64,000 nucleotides of DNA, taken from NCBI GenBank assembly GCA_040371205.1, contig AP031382.1, positions 3,221,562-3,285,561 of the forward strand, given 5' to 3'. The position numbers and the translations under genes are program-made. Below the pieces are notes generated by a model. The model saw only the letters and a list, made by a program, of their open reading frames with translations. It was not told the origin of the DNA and ran no database searches. Source of the DNA: Rhodanobacter sp. (lineage in GTDB: Bacteria > Pseudomonadota > Gammaproteobacteria > Xanthomonadales > Rhodanobacteraceae). Shown one piece after another: positions 10,123 to 18,268 of the stretch. Position 1 is the first letter of the stretch; each line of letters opens with the position of its first letter.

Positions 10123-10319
10123 GCATCGTTTCCTGGTTCGAAGATGGACTCGATCGGACGTCCAAACAGTCTGGCGATCTTGAAGGCCAACGGCAGGCTG
10201 GGGTCGTACTTGCCGGTCTCGATGGCATTGACCGTCTGCCGCGACACCTCCAGCCGCTCGGCGAGATCCGCCTGCGACCAGCCCTGCTCGCCGCGCAGTT
10301 CGCGCACGTGGTTGTTCAT
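10119..10319 (-). CDS. Small XRE-family transcriptional regulator
   Basis: A 66-residue protein that is essentially a single helix-turn-helix domain of the Cro/CI type: MNNHVRELRGEQGWSQADLA, then VSRQTVNAIETGKYDPSLPLA with the recognition helix, and a short tail. Such minimal XRE proteins (YozG-like) commonly repress their own operon with a membrane-protein partner. Its stop overlaps the hydrolase start (ATGA), and it follows the 6-TM gene by 16 bases. The palindrome at 10955-10972, at the operon promoter, is the obvious operator candidate. Confidence 0.92.
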   Translation of the reverse strand: MNNHVRELRGEQGWSQADLAERLEVSRQTVNAIETGKYDPSLPLAFKIARLFGRPIESIFEPGNDA

Positions 10320-10335
10320 GCGAAGCGCCTGCTGC

Positions 10336-10938
10336 TCACGCCCCGTCCCCTTGCTTGCGTCGTTGCAGGACCGTCATCAGCAGGGCACCGACCGACAGCG
10401 ACGCCATGAGGCCGATGAGCAGGCCGCGCTGCCAGTCGCTCAGCACGCGCCAGCCCACCAGCAGGACCAAGCCGAACACCGCGGCGGCGATCCACAACTG
10501 CCAGCGACGCGCCAACCCGTCATCGCAGGCCGCGATCCAGTCGCCGCCGTAGCGCCGGGCCGCCCAGCCGCGGCCTAGCGCATGCAGCACCACCATTGCC
10601 GGCCACACGCCGATGAGCGCCGAGCCATCCAGCCGGATCACCTTGGCGGCAACCAGGAAGCCAGCCGCCATGCACAGCGTGCCCACCACCGTGCCAGCGA
10701 TGGCCAGGCCGATCAGGTTCGTGCGCTGCTCCAGTTCGTCGCCGCCCATCACCAGCCGGATCATCGCCCGGGTGACCAGCAGCACCGGCAGGATCGGCAA
10801 CAACGCCAGCGCCGTGCGCACGAACAGGCTCTGCACGTGCCCGACCAGCGGCCAGACCAGCAGCATGATCAGGATGTAGGACAGCATTGGCGGCCAGAAT
10901 TCGCGCACATAACGGCGCTGGCTTGCGTTCATCGACAT
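10336..10938 (-). CDS. Six-TM inner-membrane protein, first gene of the XRE/NatAB operon
   Basis: A 200-residue protein with about six hydrophobic segments (about 17-33, 39-55, 74-96, 105-121, 148-163, 171-190) separated by short charged loops. No enzymatic motif is visible. Proteins of this shape are often encoded immediately before small XRE regulators, but their function is unknown to me. It is the first gene of the operon, with its ATG 38 bases downstream of the -10 element. Confidence 0.75.
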   Translation of the reverse strand: MSMNASQRRYVREFWPPMLSYILIMLLVWPLVGHVQSLFVRTALALLPILPVLLVTRAMIRLVMGGDELEQRTNLIGLAIAGTVVGTLCMAAGFLVAAKVIRLDGSALIGVWPAMVVLHALGRGWAARRYGGDWIAACDDGLARRWQLWIAAAVFGLVLLVGWRVLSDWQRGLLIGLMASLSVGALLMTVLQRRKQGDGA

Positions 10939-10954
10939 GGTGGCCCTGCCCTTT

Positions 10955-10972
10955 TGTAAAGTAACCTTTACA
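10955..10972. promoter_or_regulatory. Palindromic operator candidate at the XRE operon promoter
   Basis: A perfect inverted repeat with arms TGTAAAG and CTTTACA separated by TAAC. It lies immediately downstream of the -10 element and upstream of the first ATG (10938), so a bound protein would block initiation or escape. The XRE protein of the same operon is the likely ligand (inference). A third half-site, CTTTACAT, lies at 11011-11018 on the other side of the promoter. Confidence 0.6.
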
Positions 10973-10976
10973 TCGA

Positions 10977-11005
10977 AGCCTAGTCCCGCCCCGATCCACT
11001 GTCAA
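10977..11005 (-). promoter_or_regulatory. Sigma70-like promoter of the six-gene XRE/NatAB operon
   Basis: On the minus strand a perfect -35 TTGACA (11000-11005) is followed after 17 bases by TAGGCT (10977-10982) as -10. The -35 and spacing are ideal and the -10 is weak. The element is flanked by TTTACA-type sites on both sides, as expected for a regulated promoter. Confidence 0.6.
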
Positions 11006-11010
11006 GTGTG

Positions 11011-11018
11011 CTTTACAT
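11011..11018. promoter_or_regulatory. Extra CTTTACAT half-site upstream of the -35
   Basis: The octamer repeats the right arm of the 10955-10972 palindrome plus its following T. It sits 5 bases upstream of the -35 hexamer (minus-strand sense). AT-rich octamers are rare in this GC-rich window, so the recurrence is unlikely to be chance, but binding is not shown. Confidence 0.4.
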
Positions 11019-11476
11019 GCTGACCCTCAAGGTCACGTGAACGGCACGTCAAAGAAGTGACGCGAGGTCATTTTTCGACGCGCTTGGGCAGGCAAACTGC
11101 CACTCCATGGCCTGGCAACGATCAGCGGATGAATTTTCGCGCACGCCTTTTGACGGCTCAGCCAACCGGCATTCATGGCGGTGGCGTCGCGACAAAGATC
11201 TGCGCCTGGATTTTCCAAGCAATAAAAATCAAAGACTTAGGAGATTATTAGACAGAAACTTCGCGAAGAAAGTAGCTTTCCCTCATGAATCTGCGACCAA
11301 ATGTCCGACGAAAGTTCGACGGCAGCCTAGAAATTTCGTGAGCTTTAGCGGTTAAAGTGAGCACCGCGTCACGCTTTGGCCCGCTCTTTGCTCAACCCCC
11401 TTCCAACAGCTTGCGTCATCGTCTGCTGGATGGTTTGCGTCGCGGGTTCGCCATGGAACACCGACAAGCTGTTGTT

Positions 11477-11484
11477 CTTTACAT
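11477..11484. promoter_or_regulatory. CTTTACAT octamer before the pilin gene
   Basis: This is the same octamer as at the XRE-operon promoter, here within the pilin leader and 28 bases before its start codon. It raises the possibility that the XRE regulator also touches the fimbrial operon. A single half-site is weak evidence. Confidence 0.3.
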
Positions 11485-11512
11485 CAACGTCCCGGAAGTC
11501 CAAGGAAACACC

Positions 11513-12064
11513 ATGAACAAGACTCTGCTTTCCACTGCCTTCGTCGCCACCCTCGGCGCGCTGGCGCTCGTGCCCGCCGCCCATGCTGCGGCCAACAGCG
11601 GCACCATCCAGATCAACGGCAAGGTGGTCGCCGACACCTGCAAGCTCAACGTCAACGGCACCCAGAACGGCACCGTGACCCTGCCCACCGTGACGACGGC
11701 AACCTTGAACGCCGCCGCCGGCACGACCGCCGGCGCCACCGCTTTCAACCTGTCGCTCTCGGGCTGCGATGCGAGCGCAACGGCCGCATCGTTGAACTTC
11801 ACGACCGGTTCCAACAACGCCTCCGACGGCAACCTCACCAACACCGGCACGGCGGGCGCCAATGTCGAAGTCCAGCTGCTCAACGGCGGCATCGGCGGCT
11901 CCGTGATCAACGTGGGCACCAACGCCAACGCTCCGAGCAACGTGGCGCTCACCAGCGGCGCCTCCGGCAACATCGCCATGGCCGCCCAGTACTACACCAA
12001 GGCGACCTCGGTGACGGCCGGTTCGGTCAGCACCAGCGCCACCGTGACCTTCTCCTACCAGTAA
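11513..12064 (+). CDS. Type 1-like fimbrial major pilin
   Basis: A 183-residue pilin with a signal peptide ending PAAHA (about 1-25) and mature start AANSGTIQ. Hallmarks of chaperone-usher subunits are the early G-x-[IV]-x-x-[DN]-C pattern with Cys43 and Cys85 as the likely disulfide, a Thr/Ala/Asn-rich beta-sandwich, and the C-terminal SATVTFSYQ with penultimate Tyr for chaperone binding. I chose the ATG at 11513 because it follows AAGGAAAC and begins the signal peptide. First and presumably most abundant gene product of the operon, judging by the hairpin that follows. Confidence 0.92.
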   Translation: MNKTLLSTAFVATLGALALVPAAHAAANSGTIQINGKVVADTCKLNVNGTQNGTVTLPTVTTATLNAAAGTTAGATAFNLSLSGCDASATAASLNFTTGSNNASDGNLTNTGTAGANVEVQLLNGGIGGSVINVGTNANAPSNVALTSGASGNIAMAAQYYTKATSVTAGSVSTSATVTFSYQ

Positions 12065-12073
12065 GCGGCACCG

Positions 12074-12100
12074 CGTGCCGCAGCCGAAGGCTGCGGCACG
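12074..12100 (+). terminator. 12-bp hairpin after the pilin gene
   Basis: Arm CGTGCCGCAGCC, loop GAA, then the exact complement, starting nine bases after the pilin stop and 56 bases before the chaperone ATG. No T tract follows. Such hairpins after major pilin genes usually stabilise the pilin message or partly terminate, giving pilin excess over assembly proteins; here that is inferred from position. Confidence 0.5.
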
Positions 12101-12156
12101 CCCTCTAGTACTGCCTCGATCATCGTGTTTCGCCAGGTCCAGCAGGGACAGTCCCG

Positions 12157-12903
12157 ATGAAAAGCCTCTACTGCACCTTGGGCGCAGCCTTGCTCGCGCT
12201 CGTCATTGGCAGCGGCCCGGTCCAGGCCAGCGTCGTCATCGCCGGCACCCGCGTGGTGCTGCCGTCGCAGCCTGGCGAGGTCACCATCCGCCTGACCAAC
12301 GACAGCGACCACCCCGCACTGGTCGAGGCGTGGATCGATGCCGGCAACCTGAATTCGACGCCCGACACGGCCAACTCGCCCTTTCTGATCACGCCGCCGC
12401 TGTTCCGCATGGATCCGCACAAGGACCAGAGCCTGCGCATCATCTACACGCAGGGCTCGCAGACCTTGCCGGCCGACCGCGAGTCGCTGTTCTGGCTGAA
12501 CGTGCTGGAAGTGCCGCCCAAGCCCAGCGGCCAGCAAAACGCCGACCGCAACTACCTGCAGTTCGCGATACGTTCGCGGCTGAAGCTGTTCTATCGCCCG
12601 ACCGGCCTGCCCGGCGACGCCCTGAAGGCGCCCGACAAGCTGGTGTTCAAGGCCGTCGGCGGGTCCGACGCGGCCCTGGAAGTGCACAACCCCACGCCGT
12701 ACTACATCACGATCAGCCGGCTTTCGCTTGGTTCCGACGGCAAGGCGATCGACGGCGCCAACGGCATGGTGGCGCCGTTCGGCGACCTGCGCCTGCCGCT
12801 CAAGCATCTGGCGCATGCGCCGGCCAGCGGCACGCCCGTCGCCTTTGCCACCATCGATGACTACGGTGCGGTCGATCCCCACAAGGGCACCGTGACCCCA
12901 TGA
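12157..12903 (+). CDS. Periplasmic fimbrial chaperone (PapD-like)
   Basis: A 248-residue protein with a signal peptide (about 1-24). The first immunoglobulin-like domain shows VVLPSQPGEVTIRLTNDSD and the strand-G1-type motif FRMDPHKDQSLRIIY. The family signature RESLFWLNVLEVPP follows, and a second domain contains NPTPYYITISRL. It folds and caps pilin subunits in the periplasm by donor-strand complementation. Its stop overlaps the usher start (ATGA). Confidence 0.95.
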   Translation: MKSLYCTLGAALLALVIGSGPVQASVVIAGTRVVLPSQPGEVTIRLTNDSDHPALVEAWIDAGNLNSTPDTANSPFLITPPLFRMDPHKDQSLRIIYTQGSQTLPADRESLFWLNVLEVPPKPSGQQNADRNYLQFAIRSRLKLFYRPTGLPGDALKAPDKLVFKAVGGSDAALEVHNPTPYYITISRLSLGSDGKAIDGANGMVAPFGDLRLPLKHLAHAPASGTPVAFATIDDYGAVDPHKGTVTP

Positions 12904-15653
12904 CGGCGCGAGGCGCCATGCCCCGCCACCTGACCGGGCGCCGTGCGGCGCTCGCGGTGGCGTGCGGCCTGGCGCTGGGCTTCGGCATGGCTTGCCCGCG
13001 CTCCGCCCGTGCTGCCAGCGCCAGCGCCGGTGCGCCGGCCGATGCCAGCGCCGAAGGCGGCTTCGCCAATTTCGACCGCACCATGTTGGCCGGCGCCGGG
13101 CGCGGCACGGCCGATCTATCGCGCTTCGAGCACGGCAATCCCGTATTGCCCGGCATCTACAACCTCGACATCTACCTCAACAAGAACTGGGTGGGACGCA
13201 TGGACGTGCGCTTCGCCGCGCCGTCCGCCGACGCCAATGCCGTGCCCTGCATCAGCACCGAAATGCTCGACCGCATGGGCTTGGCGCCCGCGAAGACCGC
13301 GGCGGCAACCGCGGCCGCGGCGAAGCTGGCGACCCCCGCCTGCGCCCGCCTGGAGGATCTGATCCCGGGCGCCACGCTGTCGTTCGACATGTCCGACCTG
13401 CGCATGGACGCCAGCGTGCCGCAGGCCTACATGAACCAGCGTCCGCGCGGCTGGGTGAATCCTTCCTCGTGGGACGCGGGCGTGCCGGCCTTCCTGCTCA
13501 ACTACAACTTCGACAACTACCGCAGCAGCAACAACGGGCGCACCCAGAACAGCACCTACCTGGGCCTGCGCTCGGGCTTCAACCTCGGCCTGTGGCAGTT
13601 CCGGCAGGACAGCACCGCCACGCTGCAGTCGGGGACCGGCCAGCCCAGCCGGCGCCACTGGCACAACATCGATGCCTACGTGCAGCGCGCGCTGCCCAAG
13701 CTGGGCGCCGTGCTGAGCCTGGGCGACAGCTACACCGACGGCGCGGTGTTCGACAGCTACGGCCTGCGCGGCATGCAGCTGGGCACCGACGACCGCATGC
13801 TGCCGCAGTCGCTGCGCGGCTACGCCCCGGTGGTGCATGGCGTGGCCTATACCAACGCCAAGGTCACGGTGACCCAGAACGGCGTGCAGATCTACCAGAC
13901 CACCGTCGCGCCGGGCCCGTTCGAGATCGACGACCTCTACCCCACCGGTTACGGCGGCGACCTCATCGTGAACGTGACGGAGGCCGACGGCCGCCAGCAC
14001 AGCTTCACCGTGCCCTACGCCGCCGTGGCGCAATCGCTGCGCCCCGGCGTCACCCGTTTCGACATCGCCGCCGGCCAGCTGCGCGACACCAGCCTGCAGG
14101 ATCGGCCCAACGTGATCCAGGCCGCGGTGCAACACGGCTTCAGCAACCGCATCACCGGCTATGCCGGCGTGCAGGGTTCGGAAGGCTACGCCGCGGTGCT
14201 GGTCGGCGGTGCGCTCAACACGCACCTGGGTGCCGTCGCGCTGGACATCACCCAGGCCCACGCCAGCATCCCCGGCTACGGCAGCTACAACGGGCAGAGC
14301 TACCGCATCAGCTACAGCAAGATCATTCCGGAAACCCAGACCTCGCTGAGCGTGGCCGCCGACCGCTATTCCACCAGCGGCTTCCTCAGCCTGAGCGATG
14401 CCGAAGCCGCGCGCGACTACGCCCGCCGCGGCCTGAACGCGCTGCAATACCAGCCCTCCGACGTGCAGACCATCGACGGCCTGCCGGCGCAGAGCCTGCT
14501 CACGCCGGCCCAGATCGCGGCACTGAACGGCAGCGTCTACAGCAACAACAGCCTCTACACCGCGCGTGGGCTGCTGCAACAGCGCAACCGTTTCACCCTG
14601 ACGCTCAACCAGCAACTGGGCCGCGACGGCGGCTCGCTGTACGCCAATGCCTCGGTCAACGACTACTGGAACCAGTCCGGCAGCGACACGCAATTCCAGG
14701 TGGGCTACAACAACCACGTCGGGCGTCTGGCCTTCAACGTCTCGGTCAGCCGCGGGCGCCTGGCGCTGGGCGGTTACGACAACCAGATCTCCTTCAACGC
14801 CAGCCTGCCGCTGGGCGCGACGCCGCATGCGCCCAGCATCTCGTTCAACCTGAATCACGACACCCAAAGCGGCAACCAGCAACAAGCCACCCTCAACGGC
14901 ACGCTGGGCCAGTGGAACCAGTTCACCTACGGCGCCACCGCTTCGCATGGAGGCGCCGGCACGGGCAACGCATTCAGCGCGAACGCCGGGTACAACAGCC
15001 CCTTCGCCGCGTTCAACGCCAGCGTCGGCAATGGCAGCGGCTACTCGCAGGCATCCCTCGGTGTCAGCGGCGCGGTGGTCGCCCACGCAGGCGGCGTCAC
15101 CTTCGGCCAGCCGACCGGCGACACCATCGCCATCGTGCATCTGCCGGGCGCGGCCGGCGCGCACATCCTCAATGCGCCGGGCCTCAGCGTGGACCACGAC
15201 GGCTATGCGCTGGTGCCGTATCTGAATCCCTACCAGCTCAACACCATCCAGGTCGACCCGCAGGGCCTGCCGCTGAGCGTGCAGCTGGACGCCACCAGCG
15301 CCGACGTGGCCCCCTATGCCGGCGCGGTGGTGATGGTGAACTTCAACAGCAAGTCCAGCCAGGCCGCGATTGCGCGCATCCGCCTGGCCGACGGTCAGCC
15401 CGCGCCGTTCGGCGCTGAAGTCTTCGACGCCAAGGACCAGCCGCTGGGCGTGGTCGGCCAGAGCGGCCTGACCCTGCTGCGGGGTGCCACCGGCGGCGGC
15501 AGGCTCAGCGTGCAATGGCAGGATGAGCAGGGCGTGGCGCAGGCCTGCCGGTTCACCTACGAACCGGGCAAGCAGGCACAGGCGTATCGGCAAGTCCAGG
15601 TGACGTGCGTGGCGGACAACGCACCGCCGTCGCAGAAGGAAGGTGGAACATGA
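12900..15653 (+). CDS. Outer-membrane fimbrial usher (PapC/FimD-like)
   Basis: A 917-residue usher with a full domain set: a signal region (about 1-38), an N-terminal chaperone-binding domain beginning near GNPVLPGIYNLDIYLN, a 24-strand beta-barrel with internal plug, and C-terminal domains including PFGAEVFDAKDQPLGVVG. It is the assembly platform through which chaperone-subunit complexes are polymerised across the outer membrane. It overlaps the chaperone stop by four bases, and its own stop overlaps the tip gene start (ATGA). Confidence 0.95.
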   Translation: MTARGAMPRHLTGRRAALAVACGLALGFGMACPRSARAASASAGAPADASAEGGFANFDRTMLAGAGRGTADLSRFEHGNPVLPGIYNLDIYLNKNWVGRMDVRFAAPSADANAVPCISTEMLDRMGLAPAKTAAATAAAAKLATPACARLEDLIPGATLSFDMSDLRMDASVPQAYMNQRPRGWVNPSSWDAGVPAFLLNYNFDNYRSSNNGRTQNSTYLGLRSGFNLGLWQFRQDSTATLQSGTGQPSRRHWHNIDAYVQRALPKLGAVLSLGDSYTDGAVFDSYGLRGMQLGTDDRMLPQSLRGYAPVVHGVAYTNAKVTVTQNGVQIYQTTVAPGPFEIDDLYPTGYGGDLIVNVTEADGRQHSFTVPYAAVAQSLRPGVTRFDIAAGQLRDTSLQDRPNVIQAAVQHGFSNRITGYAGVQGSEGYAAVLVGGALNTHLGAVALDITQAHASIPGYGSYNGQSYRISYSKIIPETQTSLSVAADRYSTSGFLSLSDAEAARDYARRGLNALQYQPSDVQTIDGLPAQSLLTPAQIAALNGSVYSNNSLYTARGLLQQRNRFTLTLNQQLGRDGGSLYANASVNDYWNQSGSDTQFQVGYNNHVGRLAFNVSVSRGRLALGGYDNQISFNASLPLGATPHAPSISFNLNHDTQSGNQQQATLNGTLGQWNQFTYGATASHGGAGTGNAFSANAGYNSPFAAFNASVGNGSGYSQASLGVSGAVVAHAGGVTFGQPTGDTIAIVHLPGAAGAHILNAPGLSVDHDGYALVPYLNPYQLNTIQVDPQGLPLSVQLDATSADVAPYAGAVVMVNFNSKSSQAAIARIRLADGQPAPFGAEVFDAKDQPLGVVGQSGLTLLRGATGGGRLSVQWQDEQGVAQACRFTYEPGKQAQAYRQVQVTCVADNAPPSQKEGGT

Positions 15654-16741
15654 TCGGTAATACGATCGTCGGCGTGTCGCCGCCGTCGTGCACGGGCCTG
15701 CGCGCGACGGCGCGGCATGGCGCCCGTACCGCGCCGCGGGCGCACGCTCGCCGGCAACGCTCGGGCCGCCTGCCATTCATGCTGTTGCTGCTGGCACTGA
15801 TCGCCTTGGCCCTGTCCGGCCGGGCCCGCGCCGACTGCTCCAACACCAACAATCCCGGCTCGGTGACGTTCACGCCGCCAGGCGGCCAGATCACGCTGTC
15901 GAGCACCGGTACCGCGATCGGCACCGTGCTGTGGACATCGTCGCAGGCCACGCCCGCGAATTACCCGACCCTCAACTGCTCGGGCACCACCAACAACGGC
16001 GTCGTCAGCAGCTATGGCCCCCCCACGGGCAGCGACCAGACCCTGTTCCCGACCAATCTTTCATGGCTGTCCTTCCGGATCCTGCATCCGGACAGCAGCA
16101 ACTATCTGTCGGCCTATCCGAACAACCCCTCCGTGCCCACCGGAAACGTCGCCTTCAGTGTGGCTTCCGCCCTGCAACTGGTGGTGACGGGCATCATCCC
16201 CCAGGGCCAGCAGGGCACCACGCAGCAGATGACCATTCCGGCGGGCCAGCTCGCGCAGTGGAACGTCGACACGACCAAGGGCAGCAAGCCCGTCGAAGTG
16301 TTCAACATAACCAACATCAACTTCGTCATCCCCACCTGCACGGCGGCCGTGGATCCCACCGTGGTGACGCTGCCCGCAACCACCACGTCGGCCTTGAGCG
16401 GCGTCGGCTCCACCGCGGGGCAAACGCCGTTCAACGTGCAACTGAACTGCGTTTCCGGATCCAGGCTCAGCATCACCTTGAACGCGGCGAGCTATTACGG
16501 CTCTTCGAGCCTGGGCGTGGTCAAGGGCACCACCGGCACCGGCTACGCGCAGAACGTGGGCGTGCAGATCCTCAAGCAGGACGGCATCACACCCGTCCAG
16601 TTCGGTCAGGCCATCTCCGAAGGCGCGACAGCGAACGGCACAATGAACCTGCCGTTCTACGCCCGCTACTACCAGACCGGCACGCCTTCGTCGGCCGGCA
16701 ACGTCACGGCCACGGCCACCTACACGCTGACCTATCAGTAG
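15650..16741 (+). CDS. Fimbrial tip/adhesin-like protein, two pilin-type domains
   Basis: A 363-residue protein roughly twice the size of the pilin. The first 43 residues are arginine-rich and precede a strongly hydrophobic signal core (MLLLLALIALALSG, from Met44) ending GRARA, so either the n-region is unusually long or translation starts at the in-frame ATG 15779. The ATGA overlap with the usher and GGAAGG upstream favour 15650. The C-terminal half is a typical pilin domain with two cysteines and the ending ATYTLTYQ. The N-terminal half could be a receptor-binding domain, giving the usual two-domain tip adhesin. Confidence 0.8.
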   Translation: MIGNTIVGVSPPSCTGLRATARHGARTAPRAHARRQRSGRLPFMLLLLALIALALSGRARADCSNTNNPGSVTFTPPGGQITLSSTGTAIGTVLWTSSQATPANYPTLNCSGTTNNGVVSSYGPPTGSDQTLFPTNLSWLSFRILHPDSSNYLSAYPNNPSVPTGNVAFSVASALQLVVTGIIPQGQQGTTQQMTIPAGQLAQWNVDTTKGSKPVEVFNITNINFVIPTCTAAVDPTVVTLPATTTSALSGVGSTAGQTPFNVQLNCVSGSRLSITLNAASYYGSSSLGVVKGTTGTGYAQNVGVQILKQDGITPVQFGQAISEGATANGTMNLPFYARYYQTGTPSSAGNVTATATYTLTYQ

Positions 16742-16807
16742 CCATCGCACCGCATGTCGCATGACCGGCCCGGCCATGGGCCGCGCGGCGCCTGCCGGGA
16801 CCTGCCA

Positions 16808-17149
16808 TCAATCGTAGGTACGCACGATCAGGTCGGGAACCGGCTTGCCGGCGGATTCCTGCGGGGCGTAGCTGGCGAAGTAGCCGAGCAGCTGGTTGTT
16901 GGCGACCGCTGCCGTATCGAGGATGGTCACCGTGCGCGAGTAGCTGCGACCGGCGTCGACGGCCCCCTGGCCGCAGCTGCGATGCACCGGCGCCGTCGTG
17001 ATGGCCAGGCTGGCCAATTGCGCGGTGCTGATGGTACAGGTGGGCTCGACCACGGCGCCGGCGAAGTTGATCCGGCCACCTTGCGCCCATGCGCCCTGCG
17101 TCGCCAACGCGATGAGCAACCCGAACATCCAGCGATTCCGACCGACCAT
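16808..17149 (-). CDS. Small secreted pilin-like protein, convergent to the fimbrial operon
   Basis: A 113-residue predicted protein with a signal peptide (about 1-22, ending GAWA). The mature start is GGRINFAGAVVEPTCTIS, the classic N-terminal motif of type 1 pilins (G-x-[IV]-x-F-x-G-x-[IV], then Cys). A second cysteine occurs in RSCGQG. At about 90 mature residues it is much shorter than a normal 150-residue subunit, yet it ends with a pilin-like strand and Tyr. It may be a terminator or minor subunit or a decayed pilin. It is encoded on the opposite strand from the operon it follows. Confidence 0.7.
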   Translation of the reverse strand: MVGRNRWMFGLLIALATQGAWAQGGRINFAGAVVEPTCTISTAQLASLAITTAPVHRSCGQGAVDAGRSYSRTVTILDTAAVANNQLLGYFASYAPQESAGKPVPDLIVRTYD

Positions 17150-17368
17150 GCCACACCTCGCCCGGCCCGCAGGGGTTTGCGGGCCATGGAAAGGCTGTCG
17201 GCCCCTTTCGGGGGAACTTGACGGTGGTCGAGCGCCCTGCCCTTCAAACTGTGATGGCCATCACTCTTTGGCCGGCGACCGGCCCGGCGAGGCGCCGTGC
17301 GCGGCGAGGCAAATGCGCCGGCGATTCAACTATCGGCACCGCAACCGCGATCTGAAGGCTGTCGTCCG

Positions 17369-18268
17369 CTACGCCATCCGCCGGAACACCAGCCCCTGGC
17401 GCAACGGCTCGGCCAGCCAGTGATCGGCCAGCAGGAAGGCGAACAGCGCCATCAGGTAGATGATGGAGTACTTGAACACGCGCATGGCGAAGAACTCGTC
17501 CGGCGGGTTCAGCAGGCGGATCGCGTAGTACAGGAAGCCCGCGCCCAGCACCGCCGCGCCGCCGAGGTAGAGCCAGCCGCTGTGGCCGGTGATCGCCGGC
17601 AGCAGGGTCACCAGCACCAGCAGCACGGTGTAGAACAGCACCTGCCAACGCGTATAGGCCACGCCGTGGGTCACCGGCAGCATCGGCACGCCGGCGCGGG
17701 CGTAGTCCTCGCGGCGGAAGATCGCCAGCGCCCAGAAATGCGGCGGCGTCCACACGAAGATGATCAGGCAAAGCTGCAGCGCGAACGGGTGCAACGCGCC
17801 GGTCACCGCCGTCCAGCCCAGCACCGGCGGGATTGCGCCGGCGAGGCCGCCGATCACGATGTTCTGCGGCGTGGCCCGCTTGAGGTAGGCCGTGTACACC
17901 AGCGCGTAGCCGATCAGGCCGCCGAAGGTGAGCCACGCGGTGAGGCCGTTCACCAGCAAGGCCAACACCAGCATCGAGACGATGCCCATGACGATGGCGA
18001 ACACCAGCACCTGCCAGGGCTTGAGGTGGCCGGTGGCCAGCGGCCGCCGCGCGGTGCGCGCCATCAGCTTGTCGATGCGCTGGTCGATCAGGTGGTTGAA
18101 CGCCGCCGCCGAACCCGAGGCCAGCCAAATGCCCAGCGTGCCCCATACCAGCGCACGCCACGGCGGGATGCCGGGCACCGCGAGGAACATGCCGATCACC
18201 GCGCAGAACACCAGCAGCGCGACCACGCGCGGCTTGGTCAGCTGCAGGTATTCGCCCAGCACGCTCAT
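17369..18268 (-). CDS. ctaB: Protoheme IX farnesyltransferase (heme O synthase)
   Basis: A 299-residue UbiA-fold membrane enzyme that adds a farnesyl group to protoheme IX, giving heme O for aa3-type oxidase. The prenyl-diphosphate/Mg site is visible as [12 protein letters not shown], and the second conserved region as [21 protein letters not shown]. About nine membrane segments are present. It follows ctaA with a four-base ATGA overlap and is the last gene of the leftward oxidase-assembly group; no senC/sco1 gene follows it. Confidence 0.96.
   Translation of the reverse strand: MSVLGEYLQLTKPRVVALLVFCAVIGMFLAVPGIPPWRALVWGTLGIWLASGSAAAFNHLIDQRIDKLMARTARRPLATGHLKPWQVLVFAIVMGIVSMLVLALLVNGLTAWLTFGGLIGYALVYTAYLKRATPQNIVIGGLAGAIPPVLGWTAVTGALHPFALQLCLIIFVWTPPHFWALAIFRREDYARAGVPMLPVTHGVAYTRWQVLFYTVLLVLVTLLPAITGHSGWLYLGGAAVLGAGFLYYAIRLLNPPDEFFAMRVFKYSIIYLMALFAFLLADHWLAEPLRQGLVFRRMA

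Larger units (their letters stand above)
10939..11512. other. Regulatory intergenic region between divergent XRE operon and fimbrial operon
   Basis: This 574-base gap holds the XRE-operon promoter and operator sites, an inverted repeat TGACC-N5-GGTCA at 11021-11035, and a clearly AT-richer core (about 11040-11345). Short open frames here lack a convincing ribosome binding site and coding character, so I call none. The fimbrial promoter must lie here, but no strong -35/-10 pair stands out. A CTTTACAT octamer occurs at 11477-11484, 28 bases before the pilin ATG. Confidence 0.5.

Noticed and set aside
11057-11355. Short open frames in the AT-richer region before the pilin gene
   Set aside because: No ribosome binding site at proper spacing and no coding pattern; better explained as regulatory DNA.
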